Shown: positions 46,906-60,900, counted from the stretch's first letter. The stretch is 64,000 bases of DNA from Cymodocea nodosa (GCA_036874045.1 CM072343.1:12606001-12670000), one strand, 5' to 3'. The notes: generated by a model from the sequence alone, not told the origin. Translations and numbers: made by a program.

Positions 46906-47799
46906 TTGTATTGTTTATCTACTTGTATATAATTGTATGAAAAATGTCTGATTTGATTGTAGTGTAAATTGATTCATATGAATGAATATAAATTTTCAAA
47001 CATACTTTTCATGTGTGTTTTGAATGTGAAATGAATAGACTATATTGAATGTTATATAATTTGTGGAACATTATGAATGAATGTTTAACAGATTTACAAT
47101 TTACTGAATGGCAGGATAGATGCTTGAAAATTTCTACATGTTGCAAGGTAAAATGTAAATTCTGCATAACATAAATTGACCTACAAGTTAAATATTTGTA
47201 TAATGTTCAAATTTAAACGAATTTTGATTAGAATGATGCATTAATGACATAGATTTAACTTTATTTCAGTTAGTAGAATGTAGAATAAAACAGAGAGGTA
47301 CTTACGAGGAGTAAACTTAGAGGTTGCCAAGTGTTAACTCAACGAAGTAAGTTCGTTGAGTTAAATGTAACTCCACGAGGTCAGTAATATAATATAAGGT
47401 CACTTCGTTGAGTTATCTGTAACTCAACGAAGTTAGTCCGTGGAGTTAACAATAGTAACCGACATTATTCCGTTGAGTTATCTATAACTCAACAAGGTTA
47501 GTTTGTAGATTAAGCAGAACAGTTATTCTTTTAATCACGAACGAAACTTCATCGACTTAGCGGTTACCAAAATTTGAAATTAATAGTGGTACACATACTC
47601 ATAAAAATAGGAACCACGCTGCACGTTGCAAGACACGTTCTTGCAACGAGATTTATTCACTTTATGGATGTGCATTATATATATAAAACAGAATGTAATT
47701 TACGAGTTACCAACATTTTTAAAAGAAAGGAGAAAGCGTTGGGGGAACTGGAAGGAGAAGCAGTTGATTCAACTTCATCCGTCAACAAATATTTACTAA
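46906..47799 (+). other. Structured spacer before gag
   Basis: AT-rich, then GTTGAGTTA-type palindromes (47335-47510) and the hairpin TTGCAAGA-CACGT-TCTTGCAA (47626-47646). The ATG upstream of the hairpin is CTG here. Confidence 0.55.
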
Positions 47800-47817
47800 A
47801 TGGAAAGCTTCAAACTA

Positions 47818-49368
47818 GTATGTAATTAATCTTCTGCTATTTATTTATGAGCACATGGACTCGTTCTCTAAGCACTAAACGATTAGTGAGAACACCTACC
47901 CAGGAATATTCAACGTAGAGGCGTACTGAAACAGTTTCTGAATTGGACTTTAACGAAATTCTTTGGGGTATAGCTAACCTTTCTTTAAAAGAGAACGTAC
48001 AGATGGCTGCTCTAGTAGAAAAACCATTAGGAGAAATTTTGTATCCTGAATTAGTTGATGAACCTTCATGTATTCGATTTCCAAACTTTGAGGGAGATAG
48101 GTTTGAACTGAAATCTAATTATATTAGTCAATTGCCAGATTTTCATGGATTAGAAAGAGAGGATGCCTATTATTTCCTTAGAGAATTTAATGAAGTTTCT
48201 CAAATGATGAAAATGCCGAACATGAGTATAGATGCTATTAAACTTAGATATATCCCTTTTGCTTTAAAAGACACAGCTAAGAGATGGTTATATACTCTAT
48301 CGCCTGATTCAATTTCTGCATGGATTGAATTTTGCTATGTTTTTCTAGAAAAATATTATCCAACACATCAAACGATTAAAAAGGAAATAAAAATATTAAT
48401 GTCTAGTCAAAAACAAGGTGAATCATTTTGGAAATATTTTGAAAGATTTAAAGATTTACTGACTCAATGTCCACATCATGCAATGAGTAAAGCACAATTA
48501 ATAGGTATAATTTATGAAGGCATAGATGTTTCAACGAAATCTTTATTAGAATCTACTTGTCAAAATGGATTTCTGAAACTATGTAGTGAAGAAGCATGGG
48601 CTTATTTAGAAAACTTTGCAAAAAGAACTACATAGTGGGAAAACTTGGCTGAAGCTATTGCAGATAAAAGAATATTGCCAAGAGGAATGCATGAGATAGA
48701 TTCAAGTACTATGCTTGAAGTGAAATTAATTGAATTAACAAAGAAAATAGAAGAGTTATCATTAAATCAAAAGCTAGTAGAAAAGAAAGCAAACATTAAT
48801 GATTTAGATATTATTTATGCTAGAAACTAGAAAGATAACTTTGGAAATTCTTATAATCCTAATTGGAGAAATCACCCGAATTTATCTTGGAGAAACAACA
48901 ATTTCCAGGGAGGAGAAAATTTAAATGAGAAGAATATAAGTTATGAAGCATTACTTGAACAAGGATCTAGAATAGAGAAATTAGAAAAGATAATCCAACA
49001 ATTAAACAATCGTCTGGATTTTGTATTTGGAAATGCTACAATTCAAAATCAGAATAGAAATATACCACTTAGACAGAAGGAAGCAATGGAAGTTAGACCT
49101 ATTAGAGGATTGCCAATGCAAGCAGTACTTAACCCTGTCAATAGAACTGTTAATGAAATTGATACCTCTTTTGGGAGGATAGCTGAATGAAGCAATATAA
49201 CTGAAGTAACTATATATGTATATATAAGTTTATTTATAGTTAGTTGTATCGTAGAGTTAGTCCTTAACTCAACGGACTAAGTTCGTTGAGTTATGCCCTA
49301 ACTCCACGAGGGTGTGCAATAATTATGTTGATTTTTGTCTCTACTAAATTTTTGTTTGTGTTATACAG
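47818..49368 (+). other. Putative gag-containing intron, copy 3
   Basis: GTATGT donor after CTTCAAACTA, and an acceptor TTATACAG at 49368. The exon 1 ATG is at 47800. A small loss after the acceptor puts it out of frame with the F-box in this copy. Confidence 0.6.
47847..49190 (+). pseudogene. gag: Gag (capsid-type), copy 3
   Basis: ATG 47847 to TGA 49188, the same 447-codon length as the other copies. TAG stops at 47916, 48633 and 48828 are CAG or CAA forms elsewhere. The capsid-type region is open over 47943-48635, and the PNWRNHPNLSWRNN region is intact after the last stop. Confidence 0.85.
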
Positions 49369-49376
49369 AATCAGAA

Positions 49377-50516
49377 ATGAAATTGATGCAATTACCGATG
49401 GATGCACTAAAGGAAGTACTGAGTAACTTGTCAGCTAAAGATCTATGCAGGCTGTGTTGTGTATCAAAGGAAATTAAAGACTGTGTTAGAGAAAAATATT
49501 TTTAGGGACTACAAGCTGCAAAAATGACTAAGATTAGAGATGGATTCATATGGAAGTCATTTAATCGTAGTTCAATTACCCATGAATATCTGAATATGGA
49601 AGAAACTACTGGAATTCCACCCAATACATTAGAAGGAATAGATCATGTTATGGGGATGGATGAAGGATTAATCATATACTGGACCAGACCAAGGTATGCA
49701 AGTCTATTACTTGATATTTTGATAAGAAATCCTATACCTAGAGAAGAATGGAATAGAGGAAGAACTAATACATATGAAGTACCAACTGTAAATTATGGGT
49801 CAGCTTTAATATTTTCTGATAAAAATTTGACCATTCTTGAAAAATTATATTATTGGAGACCTACAGGAAATTGGGATGAAGATTTATGCTTGAATGTGTA
49901 TAATTTTCTGAATAGATCGTGGACTGAAAACACTATGATATATCTAGGACATAAATCATTAATTAACAGCATGCATGTCATACTTGATGGATATATATAT
50001 CTAGTCACAGATATATCAGTTGCCTTTAGTTCTGATTTATACATAGTAAGCATAGATAGTTATGATGATGATTTTATAGAAATATTACCTATACCGAGTG
50101 ATATAGCTAAACCACCATCTGTAGAATATGATAAAATTCAAATAGGAATGTGGTATAATGAATATGATGATCTTACTCTATGTCTGATAAGATGGTGGGA
50201 TGAATTGATGAAATTTCAAATATGGATTATGAAAGACATGAATGAATGGAAGTAGGAAGAGGAGTATATTGAAATAGATGTAGAAATAGAAACTACTACA
50301 TTACCTTGGAACTGAAAAGGATCCCTTTCTGCATTTCATTTCATTAATGGTAATACACTTGTATTTAGCATTGAGAATATATTACAAGTTTACAAATTAA
50401 GAAGGAACAAGAACTACATTAAAACAGAATTAATAGCAAGAAGAATTATGCCTAAAAAGTTTGCTTGGACTGATACATTTATTCCATTTGTTTCTACTTT
50501 TCAATCATGTTCTTAA
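49377..50516 (+). pseudogene. F-box protein, copy 4
   Basis: ATG 49377 to TAA 50514. The F-box (LPMDALKEVLSNLSAKDLC) is intact. TAG 49503 replaces the CAG seen at 4371, TAG 50253 replaces TGG, and TGA lies at 50313. The frame between, 49524-50255, is open for 243 codons. Confidence 0.8.
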
Positions 50517-50965
50517 GCTGTGATTTTGTGTGTTTAATGTTGTGTGTTTTCTGCATTTACTTTTAGAAAATTTAGTTTTAGTTTATTTTATAAAAACAAA
50601 AAAACAAAAACACAAAAAAAAAACAGAAACAAAATATCAATCCAGTTTGTTGGTATCTATTCTGAGAAACCAACTAGCTTGCTTGTGAGCCACCAAAGGC
50701 ATAGGAGCTTGGGTTCCACACAAGACAATGATTTATCAATATCTGTTAAATGTTATTTTGTTATATATTTTGCTTTTATCTATGAATGAAAAGTATTTCA
50801 GAATCAAAAATCGGAATATGCAGAAGGAGATACAAACGAAACAAGGTATGTAACTGATTACTTATCTTGAATCTAAATTTAAACTCATTTGTTGAGTTAG
50901 GTGCTAAATCAATGAAATTGTATTCATGCCTGTTACAATTACTGTATTTATTGTCAAATCTTTTA

Positions 50966-51003
50966 CATTGAGGACAATGCAAAATGTAGGTATGGGGGGG
51001 AGG
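50966..51003 (+). promoter_or_regulatory. Internal hairpin plus polypurine tract
   Basis: CATTG-AGGA-CAATG and a G run (50989-51003), as in the other three tails. Confidence 0.55.
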
Positions 51004-52290
51004 TAATTAAAGTAACAGCCATGTAAGTTTGTTAATTAAAGGAATTAAAATGGTACTGCAAAGTTTTGTGGAAATTGAAAATTTTTATGAATTTGTTGTA
51101 GCTATCCGATAATTAAGACTGTAAAATTTTTATAAACTGTAACTGCTTGAATGTTATATTTAGAAGACTATAGAAGTTGCTATAGAATTTACTATTTATG
51201 CAAATCTAAATATAGTATGTTATGTTTTTTTTCTGAATTTCATGAGTTTAACAGTTTCACGATTTTAAAATGAAATCAGAATGCTTAATGAGAAAAATTA
51301 TCTGAAGTATTGAAGGAGCTGAAATATGAGTTCTAGATTAAATAAAACACATATGATTAAAGATACATTTAATTTGATTGATTAAACTTGTAGAATGATT
51401 TATGTGTAGATCTTATTAAACTACAGAAAAAGTCTGAGCTTATTATTATGGATTCATATTTTCAGTAAATGATAGAAGTAGGACTATATGAGATTGGTGT
51501 TTTATTGCATCTGTATTAATGAAATAGATACATAGACAGTATGTGATTAATGTTTTTGTTGTGATTGAAAAAAAAAAGTAAGAAAAAAGAAGAAGAAGAA
51601 AAAAAAAAAAAACTTTGAGAGTTTATTGACTTGTTTGATCACGAGCCTTTTGTACTTGAGCAGATAGGTATGTAAGGATTGTTGACCTGAAAAAGGACTT
51701 TTGAAATCTGGCAACCTAAGATCCTGATCAGATCTGGGATTGTTGATTGAAAGCTCATTACATGGGTATATTAGAAAGCTCTTGTATGATTCAAGCTTGT
51801 CAAATTAACTTTTAAAGTACAAAAAAAAAAAAAACATATACTGTTCTGAAAAGATACAAGTGTTTTGTGAAATACAGATATCTTATGAATCGAGTATATT
51901 TTATGTTATCTAGAATTGTTGAAATATGAATCTAAGAATTGACTTTTGAAGTTGTTTTAATGGAGATACAATTCTTTATTCTACTTGTCTTAATCATATT
52001 AAATTAGATTGTACTTTGATTCGTATGTTGTTGAAATTTCTTCTAGAAATCTTATTGAAAAATTCAGGATGACAGATGATGAAAAGAAGAACAAACGATA
52101 ATATAATTAATACCTATGTGATGATGATATACTTTGTATGTAATTTGCATATATTCTAAGTATATTTGCAGGTTGATTGCTGAAACATACAGAATATCTA
52201 TATAATAATACTAGTTCTTATGCTGAACAGAAGAAAAAAGGGAAGAATTAATTCTAGCACTTTTAAAAAGACCAAATAATTAGATCTTAG

Positions 52291-52328
52291 TTTGCTAAGG
52301 GACTAGCAAAATTTAGGTATGGGGGAAG
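52291..52328 (+). promoter_or_regulatory. Hairpin plus 3' polypurine tract
   Basis: TTTGCTA-AGGGAC-TAGCAAA then AGGTATGGGGGAAG, directly before TG of LTR C. Confidence 0.75.
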
Positions 52329-54520
52329 TGTTTAGAATGAAAACGTGCATAATATTAACGTTTAAATGATGGTTAATTGCATAATATTTAGCTTATCATA
52401 TGAGAATTAAGCCATTATGTTATAATTGCACTGTTATATGCTTTAATTCAAGAATCTACTTAATTTCGGTGAATTAATGTTAATTTAGTACATTTCTGAA
52501 CTATCCGTAAGTTGTAGGCTATGAAATTCTTAAGTATCCAAATTTTCTGATATTTCAGACAGTTATGTTTAACATACCGAACATGTATCGGATAGTTATG
52601 TTTAAATTGCCGAACAATTATGCTTTAAAAGAATATTTTATTATTTCCTAAAGTACACGTGTCGAAACCATAATGCATGTCTTAAGTGAACTTTCGGTGA
52701 GTTATCTATAACTATTCGAAATTGCAACTGGGCATCGGATAGTTATATGTGTAACTCTCCGAAATCTCCTTTTATTTACAAAATAGTTGTGGACACATGT
52801 CATGTTCTAGGAAAGTGACTTATGTGAATTTTCGGTGAATTATCTCTAACTATTCGAAATGCATCTGAGCATCGGATAGTTCGACATGTAACTCTCTGAA
52901 ATATTTTTATTATTATTAAACTACTATTGACTCGTGTCGTAATCTAGTAGATTTACTTAAGTTATATATCGGTGAGTTATCTGTAACTATCTGAAATGCA
53001 TCTGGGCATCGGATAGTTAAGTTTGTAAGTATCCGAAATGCACCTGAGCATCGGATAGTTAAATTTATGCATGTGTTTTATAGTTAAATCAACGAGGTAA
53101 GTCTGTTGAGTTATCTATAACTCCACAAACTATTTATTTTCTAATATGCCACTGTAGCGGTTGTAGAAATAGGACAATTGGAAGAAAAAATCACGATCGC
53201 ACGTATCGCGTAGGGAGAAGAAATCATTGTCGTTGATATGAATGAAGGAAATCCAACCGACCATTCAAGCAGAAGCAATTACCACTGAAGAAATATAAAA
53301 GAAAAAGAAGAGAAAAAGAAGAGAGTGTGATCGATGGGTATGGCCAGTGTGTATAGAGGAGGAGCACCGAGCTTTCTACAGACAGTGTCGACAATTCTCT
53401 GAAGTACCACACCAACCATTATCACCACCTTGTCACCAACCATTGAAGGTCTGTGAGGATACTTTCTTGATGTCGGGTCAATTCCGAGCCAAACACAGTG
53501 CTTGACAACAACTGTGAGGAGTGATCATTTCGCAGGAAGGGAAGCCATTTTCACCAAGCGCCGACTCATATTTCAAGAGATCGTAAAGCTTCTAGTCTTG
53601 GTTTCGGGTTGATGCCTGTATGCTGAAGAGGAGATCATCTTGCAATTCTGGACTCGCGATTCTATAGGGAGAGGAGACAAAATTGTAAGTGGTTAAATTT
53701 TCAGTGGTGTAATCGCGTCGCATGTAGTGACGGAAGTATTTACTATCGACTGAGATTACTTTACATTTCACCTTTCGCCCATTTCCATGTTCATATTAAA
53801 ACAAAAATACCAAAAACAACTTATCTGTGTTTGTATTTTGTATTTGAGTGTTGTGTTGTTTGTTTTGTATCGTGATTAATGTTATCTTTGTTAGTGTTGT
53901 GATTGTTTTATGTTTGTTTTAGTTTTACAGTTTACTGAAATTGGTTCGTTCAAAATACTTAAAGATTTTAATGATTACTGTTTGAATTATCTGAATGTTA
54001 GTATGCTTAATGATAAATCCAGTGTTTACTAATATTAAAGAGCTTAATTGATGTTATTTACAATCTGTGGAACCGCTCACTAGTTGGTCGAATTCCTCTG
54101 TAAATAGCAATATTAACTAGGAAATGCAGGCTCGTGGAGTTAACTTAAGTCCATGAGGTTAGTCCATTGAGTTAGCCATAACTCAATGAACTTTGTCCAT
54201 TGAGATAACTGTAACTCAACGAAGAGCTTATTGAATATATAAATTTGATTGTTAAAAATGGAACAGTTCTCAATTCTTAAGCAATTCCCAATGGGATCGA
54301 CCTGTACTTGCACACTAATACAATAGACACTGTGCACTTGCACTTAAAATACAAATTGGAATTAATATCTAATTTGTGTGAAAGGTTGTTTGTTTTCTTC
54401 TAAAAAAGGATAGGCACAAAGATAAATTAATTAAGTAAAAACAAAAGCTAACAAATCCAAGTTTTTCTAGTGCGTTGCTGGAGATCCAAACAAGTTTTTT
54501 GGTGTCGTGCTAGCCAAGCA
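52329..54520 (+). repeat. LTR C (3' LTR)
   Basis: Starts TGTTTAGAATG. Its end is placed at CCAAGCA (54520), after two PBS-like repeats (54468 and 54500). The U3 is enlarged by repeats built on TAACTATCCGA / TCGGATAGTTA (52540-53063), including two 42-base units at 52980-53063. TATA box at 53294-53301. The right flank is not TTTGC but a piece of another LTR. Confidence 0.8.
53294..53301 (+). promoter_or_regulatory. LTR C TATA box
   Basis: TATAAAAG, aligned with the other LTRs. Confidence 0.55.
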
Positions 54521-54854
54521 AATACTCGTGGAAGGAAGAAGAAATCACCATCATTGATATGAACGAAGGAAATCCAACCAATCATCAAAGCAGAAGCAAT
54601 TACTACTAAGAAATATAAAAAAAAAGAAAAAAAAAATGAAAGGTGGTGGCCAGTGTTTTGTAGAGGAGAAGGACCATGCTAACTGCAGGCAGCGATGGAA
54701 GTTCCCTGAAGTTCCACACTACCATCACTGCCACCACCATAATCACCAACCATCGGAGGTTTGTGAGGATACTTTCCTAATGTCGGGTCGATTCCGAGCC
54801 AAACACGGTGCCTAACAACCACTATGAGGAGTGATCGAGTTACAAGACAAGAAG
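54521..54854 (+). repeat. Internal LTR fragment
   Basis: Resembles 16919-17245 of LTR B (GGAAGGAAGAAGAAATC, the A-rich TATA region, then GTGATCGAGTTACA) and is cut on both sides by LTR C and LTR D. So two copies inserted into, or recombined within, one older LTR. Confidence 0.75.
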
Positions 54855-55230
54855 TGTTTAGAATGAAAAATTGCATATTATTAACGGTTAAATGATGGTT
54901 AATTGCATAATATTTAGCTTATCATATAAGAATTAAGCCATTATGTTATAATTGCACTGTTATATGCTTTAATTAAAGAATCTACATAATTCCAGGGAAT
55001 TAATGTTAATTTAGTACATTTCTGAACTATCGGTAAATTGCAGGTTGTGAAATTCTTAAGTATCCGAATTTTCTGTTATTTCGGACAGTTATGTTTAACA
55101 TACCGAACATGTACCGGACAGTTATGTTTAAATTGCCGAATAGTTATGTTTCAAAATAATATTTTATTATTTCCTAAAGTACACGTGTCAAAACCATAAT
55201 GCATGACTTTAGTGAACTTTTAGTGAGTTA

Positions 55231-55398
55231 TCTGTAACTATCTGAAATGTATCTGAGCAGCGGATAGTTAAGTTTGTAACTATCTGAAATGCATCTGAGC
55301 ATCAGATAGTTAAGTTTGTAACTATCCAAAATGCATCTAGGCATCGGATAGTTAAGTTTGTAAGTATCCAAAATGCACCTGAGTATCAGATAGTTAAA
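55231..55398 (+). repeat. Four 42-base tandem units in U3
   Basis: Units start at 55231, 55273, 55315 and 55357. Each holds TAACTATC...GATAGTTA inverted arms around an ATGCATCTGAGC core. LTR C has two such units and the nested LTRs one. Confidence 0.8.
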
Positions 55399-55645
55399 TT
55401 TATGCACGTGTTCTATAGTTAAATCAACGAAGCAAGTTCGTTGAGTTATCTGTAACTCCACAGACTATTTATTTTCTAATACGCCACTGTAGCGGTTGTA
55501 GAAACAAGACAGTTGGAAGGAAAAAAACCATGATCGCACGTATGACAGGAATTCACTCGTCGAAGGGAGAAGAAATCATCGTCATTGATATGAATGAAGT
55601 AAATCCAACCGACCATTCAAGCAGAAGTAGTTACCACTGAAGAAA

Positions 55646-55653
55646 TATAAAAG
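55646..55653 (+). promoter_or_regulatory. LTR D TATA box
   Basis: TATAAAAG, about 250 bases after the 42-base repeats. Confidence 0.55.
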
Positions 55654-56894
55654 AAAAGAAGAAAAAGAAGTAAAATGTGTGTAGCCGATGGGTGTGGCCA
55701 GTGTGTGCAGAGGAGGATTACCGAGCTTTCTGCAGGAAGCGTCGGCAATTCTCTAAAGTACCACACCAACCATCACCACCACCACTATAATCACCAACCA
55801 TCGGAGGTCTGTGAGGATACTTTCCTGATGTCGGGTCGATTCCAAGCCAAACACAGTGCCTGACAACCATTGTGAGGAGTGATCGCGTTACAGGAAGGGA
55901 AGCCATTTTCACCAAGCGTCGACTCATATCTCAAGAGAACGTAAAGCTTCTAGCCTTGGCTTCGAGTTGATGCCTGTATGCTGAAGAGGAGATCATCTTG
56001 AAATTCTGGACTCACGATTCTATAGGGAGAGGAGACAAAATTGTAAGTGGTTAAATTTTCAGTGGTGTAATCGCGTCACATGTAGTGATGGAAGTATTTA
56101 CTGTCGACTGAGATTACTTTACATTTCACCTTTCGCCCATTTTCATGCTATATCAAAACAAAAATACCAAAAACAACTTCTTTATGTTTATATTTTGTAT
56201 TTGAGTGTTGTATTATTTGTTTTGTATCGTGATTAATGTTATCTTTATCAGTGTTGTGATTGTTTTATATTTGTTTTAGTTTTACAGTTTACTGAAATTG
56301 GTTCGTTCAAAAGACTTAAAGATTTTAATGGTTACTATTTGAATTATCTAAATGTTTGTATTGCCTAATGATAAATCCAGTGTTTACTAACATTAAAGAG
56401 CTTAATTGATGTTATTTACAATCTGTGGAACCGCCCAATGGTTGGCCGAATTTCTCTGTAAATAACACTATTAAATAGGAAAGGCAGGCTCGTGGAGTTA
56501 ACTTAAGTTCACGAGGTTAGTTCGTTAAGTTAGCCATAACTCAACGAACTTTGTCCGTTGAGTAAACTGTAACTCAACGGAAAGCTTATTGAATATATAG
56601 ATTTGATTGTTAAAAACGGAACAGTTCGCAATTCTTAAGCAATTCCCTGTGGGATCGACCTGTACTTGCACACTAATACAATAGACATTGTGCACTTGCA
56701 GTTAAAATACAAATTGTAATTAATATCTAATTTGTGTGAAAGGTTGTTTGTTTACTTCTAAAAAGGAATAGGCATAAAGATAAATTAACTAAGTAAAAAA
56801 AAGAAGTTAACAAATCCAAGTTTTCTGGTGCCATGCTAGAGATCCAAACAAGTTTTCTAGTGTTGTGCTGTGTTGGAGATCCAAACAAGTTTTC

Positions 56895-56912
56895 TAGCGC
56901 CGCTGCTAGGGA
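56895..56912 (+). promoter_or_regulatory. PBS (tRNA-Asp), slightly decayed
   Basis: TAGCGCCGCTGCTAGGGA, 7 bases after LTR D. It differs from the tRNA-Asp complement by transitions. Confidence 0.75.
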
Positions 56913-56988
56913 ATTCATATAAGCAACTATTAGAGCTATTTTGTTTTAATAGCAAGAGTGTTGTGTGTTTTTTTCTGTAATTGAGAAT

Positions 56989-57918
56989 ATGGCATATGCT
57001 TATGCTTAAAGATTTCTGAAACCTATAGTTAGAATATGTGAATTCTGCAATTCTGAAGGTCATGACATTTTTGACTGTTTGAAACTGAGATGTTTGTAGA
57101 TGGCTAGATCCCATGAACAACAAATGAATTATCCTCAATATAATAGAGCCAAGTATGAGAATCCTATAGTTTACCCAACTGATGGTCAATATAGAATGTG
57201 TAATATGTTGAGAGACATAGAAGTTTGGGATAGGTATGACAGATTGGAGTGTAGTATAGAGCAAAACTTGGACAAACTAGAATACTTTATGTGTCAGCAA
57301 CAAGAAGTCAACCAATTAAACTATAAGGAAGCATATTCAGAACCTAAAATGGATATAATTTACAAAACTGAAAAAACCATAATGAAAATTGATCAAAAAT
57401 TGAATGTAATGAGATTAGATGATTTGGAAAGAAAACTAAAAGCATTGGTCGAATATACAATGAAAATATAAGTTATGCAATAGGACAATGGAAATTATAA
57501 TGTTATAGATCTACATAATTTGCAAAATATACAACCAAAAGAAAATATTAATGCAAGAGAATTTAAAGAATGCACTTTAAAACTAAAAAACAATTGAAGT
57601 TCATAATCACGAAAATGATATATAAAAACATCATGAGAGTAAAGAAAATCTAGAAGATGTATGTGTAACATTAAGATCTAGAACTGATATACCACCAAGA
57701 ACTCAAAATGAAAATAATATGAAGGTGGATAAGAGTAAAAATCAAAATGATCATGAAAATGTAATACCTGAAAATCTACAAATCACTGAAGAACAATCTG
57801 AATTTGCTAATGAGGCTAAAAATGATCAAACAAATCAAACGAAAGAAAAGCATCTTTTAAATCACAATCTTTAGCACCCTATCCTGAAAGATTACAACAA
57901 ACAATACCTGAAAAATAA
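56989..57918 (+). pseudogene. Zinc-knuckle ORF, copy 3
   Basis: ATG 56989, the same start as in the other copies. The knuckle CEFCNSEGHDIFDC (57037-57078) is intact. TAA 57004, TAG 57097, TAA 57469 and TAG 57481 are Gln codons elsewhere. Homopolymer-length changes near 57588 and 57845 shift the frame away and back. It ends at the conserved TAA 57916. Confidence 0.75.
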
Positions 57919-60900
57919 GAAAAAATCAGAGAAATTTTTGAAAAAGTACAAGTTAACATTCCTTTGTTAGATCTATTGCAGAAAATGCCACTTTATGCTA
58001 AATTTCTGAAGGATTGGTGTACTAAGAAAAGAGAGCGAAAAGTTCTTAGAAAGGCCTTTTTAGCTGAGCAAAGTAGTTCCCTATTTCTGCCACAAATTCC
58101 TAAAAAGTTATTTGATCCTAGAATCCTTGTTATATCATGCACCATAGGAAATACCATTCTAGAAAGAACCTTAATAGACTTAGGTACAGGTATAAATGTT
58201 ATGCCAAGTGATATATTTGCATCCTTAGGATTAGAAGGCTTAACTCCTACTAGTACGGTTATTCAATTAGCTGATAGAAGTATAAGATACCCTAGAGGAA
58301 AAATAGAGGATGTCTTAATTAAAATAAAAAACTTTATATATCCTATTGATATTGTAATTTTGGATTCCCAACAAATTAAACATAAAAATAGTGATACATC
58401 TTTAATTTTGGGAAGGCCATTTTTAGCAACATCAAAGGCTGTTATAAATTGTAAAATTGGAGAAATGAAGTTAGCATATGGTAATGAGGATACTCAATTA
58501 AATATTTTCAAACTAGAAAAGTTTGAGGAGTTAGATATGTCCTTACATACCATAGACTTTTTAGAAGATAAAGGAGATATGTTAGATGATGTGATTCAAG
58601 AAGAATTAAATAGGCAAATCAATTCTGAAACTTTAGAGGAAAGTGAAAGCATAAATATAGAAGAAGATCTGGAAGAAATTAATTTAGAAAATGATGATGT
58701 TCAATTAGGAGTTCTAGCTTCTGATGGGCAACATTTAGAATTAAACCTTTACCTCCTGAATTAACCTATATATTTCTAGAAGAGAAACTAACCTGTCCAA
58801 TCATTATTGCTTCAGATTTAAAAGAGGATGAAATAGCTAAATTAAAAGATGTAGTAAAAAGTTATAAAGAAGCAATAGGATGGACTATGACTGATATAAA
58901 AGGGTTAAGTTCAACTTTATGTTGTCACCACATATATTTAGAAGAGAATGCTAAACTGTTAGAATTCCTAAGAGAAGATTAAATCCAAATCTTAAAGAAG
59001 TAGTTAAGAAGGAAATAGTGAAATGGTTAGATAATGACATAATTTATCCAATTTCTGATAGCTCGTGGGTTAGCCCAATCTATGTAGTTCCCAAGAAATC
59101 AGGATTAACAGTTATTAGGAATGAAAGTCAAGACTTGATACCTACTAGAATTCAATCAGGCTGGAGAGTATGTATAGACTATAGAAAGTTGAATGTTGTG
59201 ACTAGGAAAGATCATTTTTCATTACATTTTATAGATCAAATGCTGGAAAGATTAGCAAGGCAAGAATATTTTTGTTTTCTAAACGGGTATTCAGGTTATA
59301 ATCAAATTTCAGTAGTATTCGAGGATCAAGAGAAAACAACTTTCACCTGTCCTAATGGAACTTATGCTTTTAAGAGAATGCCATTCAGATTATGAAATGC
59401 ACCAGCTACCTTTCAAAGGTGTATGCAAGACATATTTACTGGAATGACTAAAGATTTTTTAGAAATATTTATGGATGATTTTACTGTATATGGCAATTCA
59501 TATAAAGTTTGTTTAAGCAATTTAGACCAAATATTAAAACGTTGTGAGGAAAAAAATCTGGTTTTAAATTGGGAAAAATGTCACTTCATGGTTAAACAAG
59601 GAATAGTCTTAGGGCATGTTGTTTCTAAGAAAGGGTTGGAAGTAGATAAAGCTAAAATAGAAGTAATTTCTAATCTACCAGAACCTAAATCAGTAAAAGC
59701 TATTAGATCATTTCTAGGACATGCTGGTTTTTATAGAAGATTTATTAAAGACTTTAGAAAAATAGCTAGACCTTTAACTAATCTATTAAAAGATGTCCCA
59801 TTCAACATTGATAAAAATTGCAAGGAAGCATTTTTTAGACTTAAAACTAGCTTAATTTCAACTCCTATAATTCAAGCACCTGATTGGAGTCATCCATTTG
59901 AATTAATGTGTGATGCATTTGATTTTGGTGTAGGAGCAGTGTTGGGACAGAAGATAGAAAAATCTCCTAGAGTGATTCATTATGCAAGCAAAACCTTAAA
60001 TGATGCTCAAGTTAATTACACAACTACTGAAAAAGAACTATTAGCTGTTGTCTTTGCCTTAGAAAAGTTTAGATCATATCTGATTGGAGCTAAAGTAATA
60101 GTATACATGGATCATGCAGCTTTAAAACACCTAATAACAAAAAAAGAAACTAAGCTTAGATTGATCCGATGGATCTTATTATTACAAGAATTTAATCTAG
60201 AAATTAAAGATAAAAAAGGTTGTGAGAATATAGTAGTAGATCATTTATCAAGATTACAAATAGAAAAATTAAATATTGAAATTAAGGATAATTTTCCTAA
60301 TGAACAATTAATGATCATCAACATAATACCTTGGTATGCAGACATAGTTAATTACTTAGTTACTAGTTTAACATCTAAATATTGGAATAGACAGGATAAG
60401 AAATTATTTTTCTCAAGAGTAAAATACTACTATTGGGAAGACCCATACTTATTTAAGAAATGTCCTGATCTTGTTTTAAGGAGGTGTGTTCTAGAAACTG
60501 AATATCAAAGCATATTATCTTTCTACCATGACCAAGCTTGTGGAGGGCATTTTGGCTCAAGGAAAACTACTGCAAAAATTTTGCAATGTGGATTTTATTG
60601 GCCAACACTATTCAAAGATGCTCATAAATATTGCTTAAGTTGTTTAAGATGTCAACAAATAGGAAGAATATCAAAGAGGAATATGATGCCTCTTAATTCT
60701 ATTGTTAAGGTTGAAATCTTTGATGTGTGGGGAATAGATTTTATAGGTCCATTTCCTATGTCTAATCAATTTAATTACATATTGTTGGGGGTGGATTATG
60801 TATCTAAATGGATAGAAGTTATTCCTACAAAAACTAATGACAACAAAGTGGTAATACAATTTATAAGAACCAATATATTTGCTAGATTTGGAATACCTAA

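Larger units (their letters stand above)
50517..52328 (+). other. 3' tail, complete copy
   Basis: A-rich tract (50595-50630), conserved block (50633-50730), module 1 hairpin and PPT (50966-51003), AT-rich middle, then hairpin 2 (52291-52310) and the terminal PPT (52315-52328) abutting LTR C. Confidence 0.65.
54855..56887 (+). repeat. LTR D (5' LTR)
   Basis: 2033 bp, TGTTTAGAATG...CCAAACA, followed by a PBS and pol, so a 5' LTR. Four tandem 42-base units lie at 55231-55398. The TATA box is at 55646-55653. Two PBS-like repeats (56826, 56858) precede its end. The 3' end of its element is beyond the window. Confidence 0.85.
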
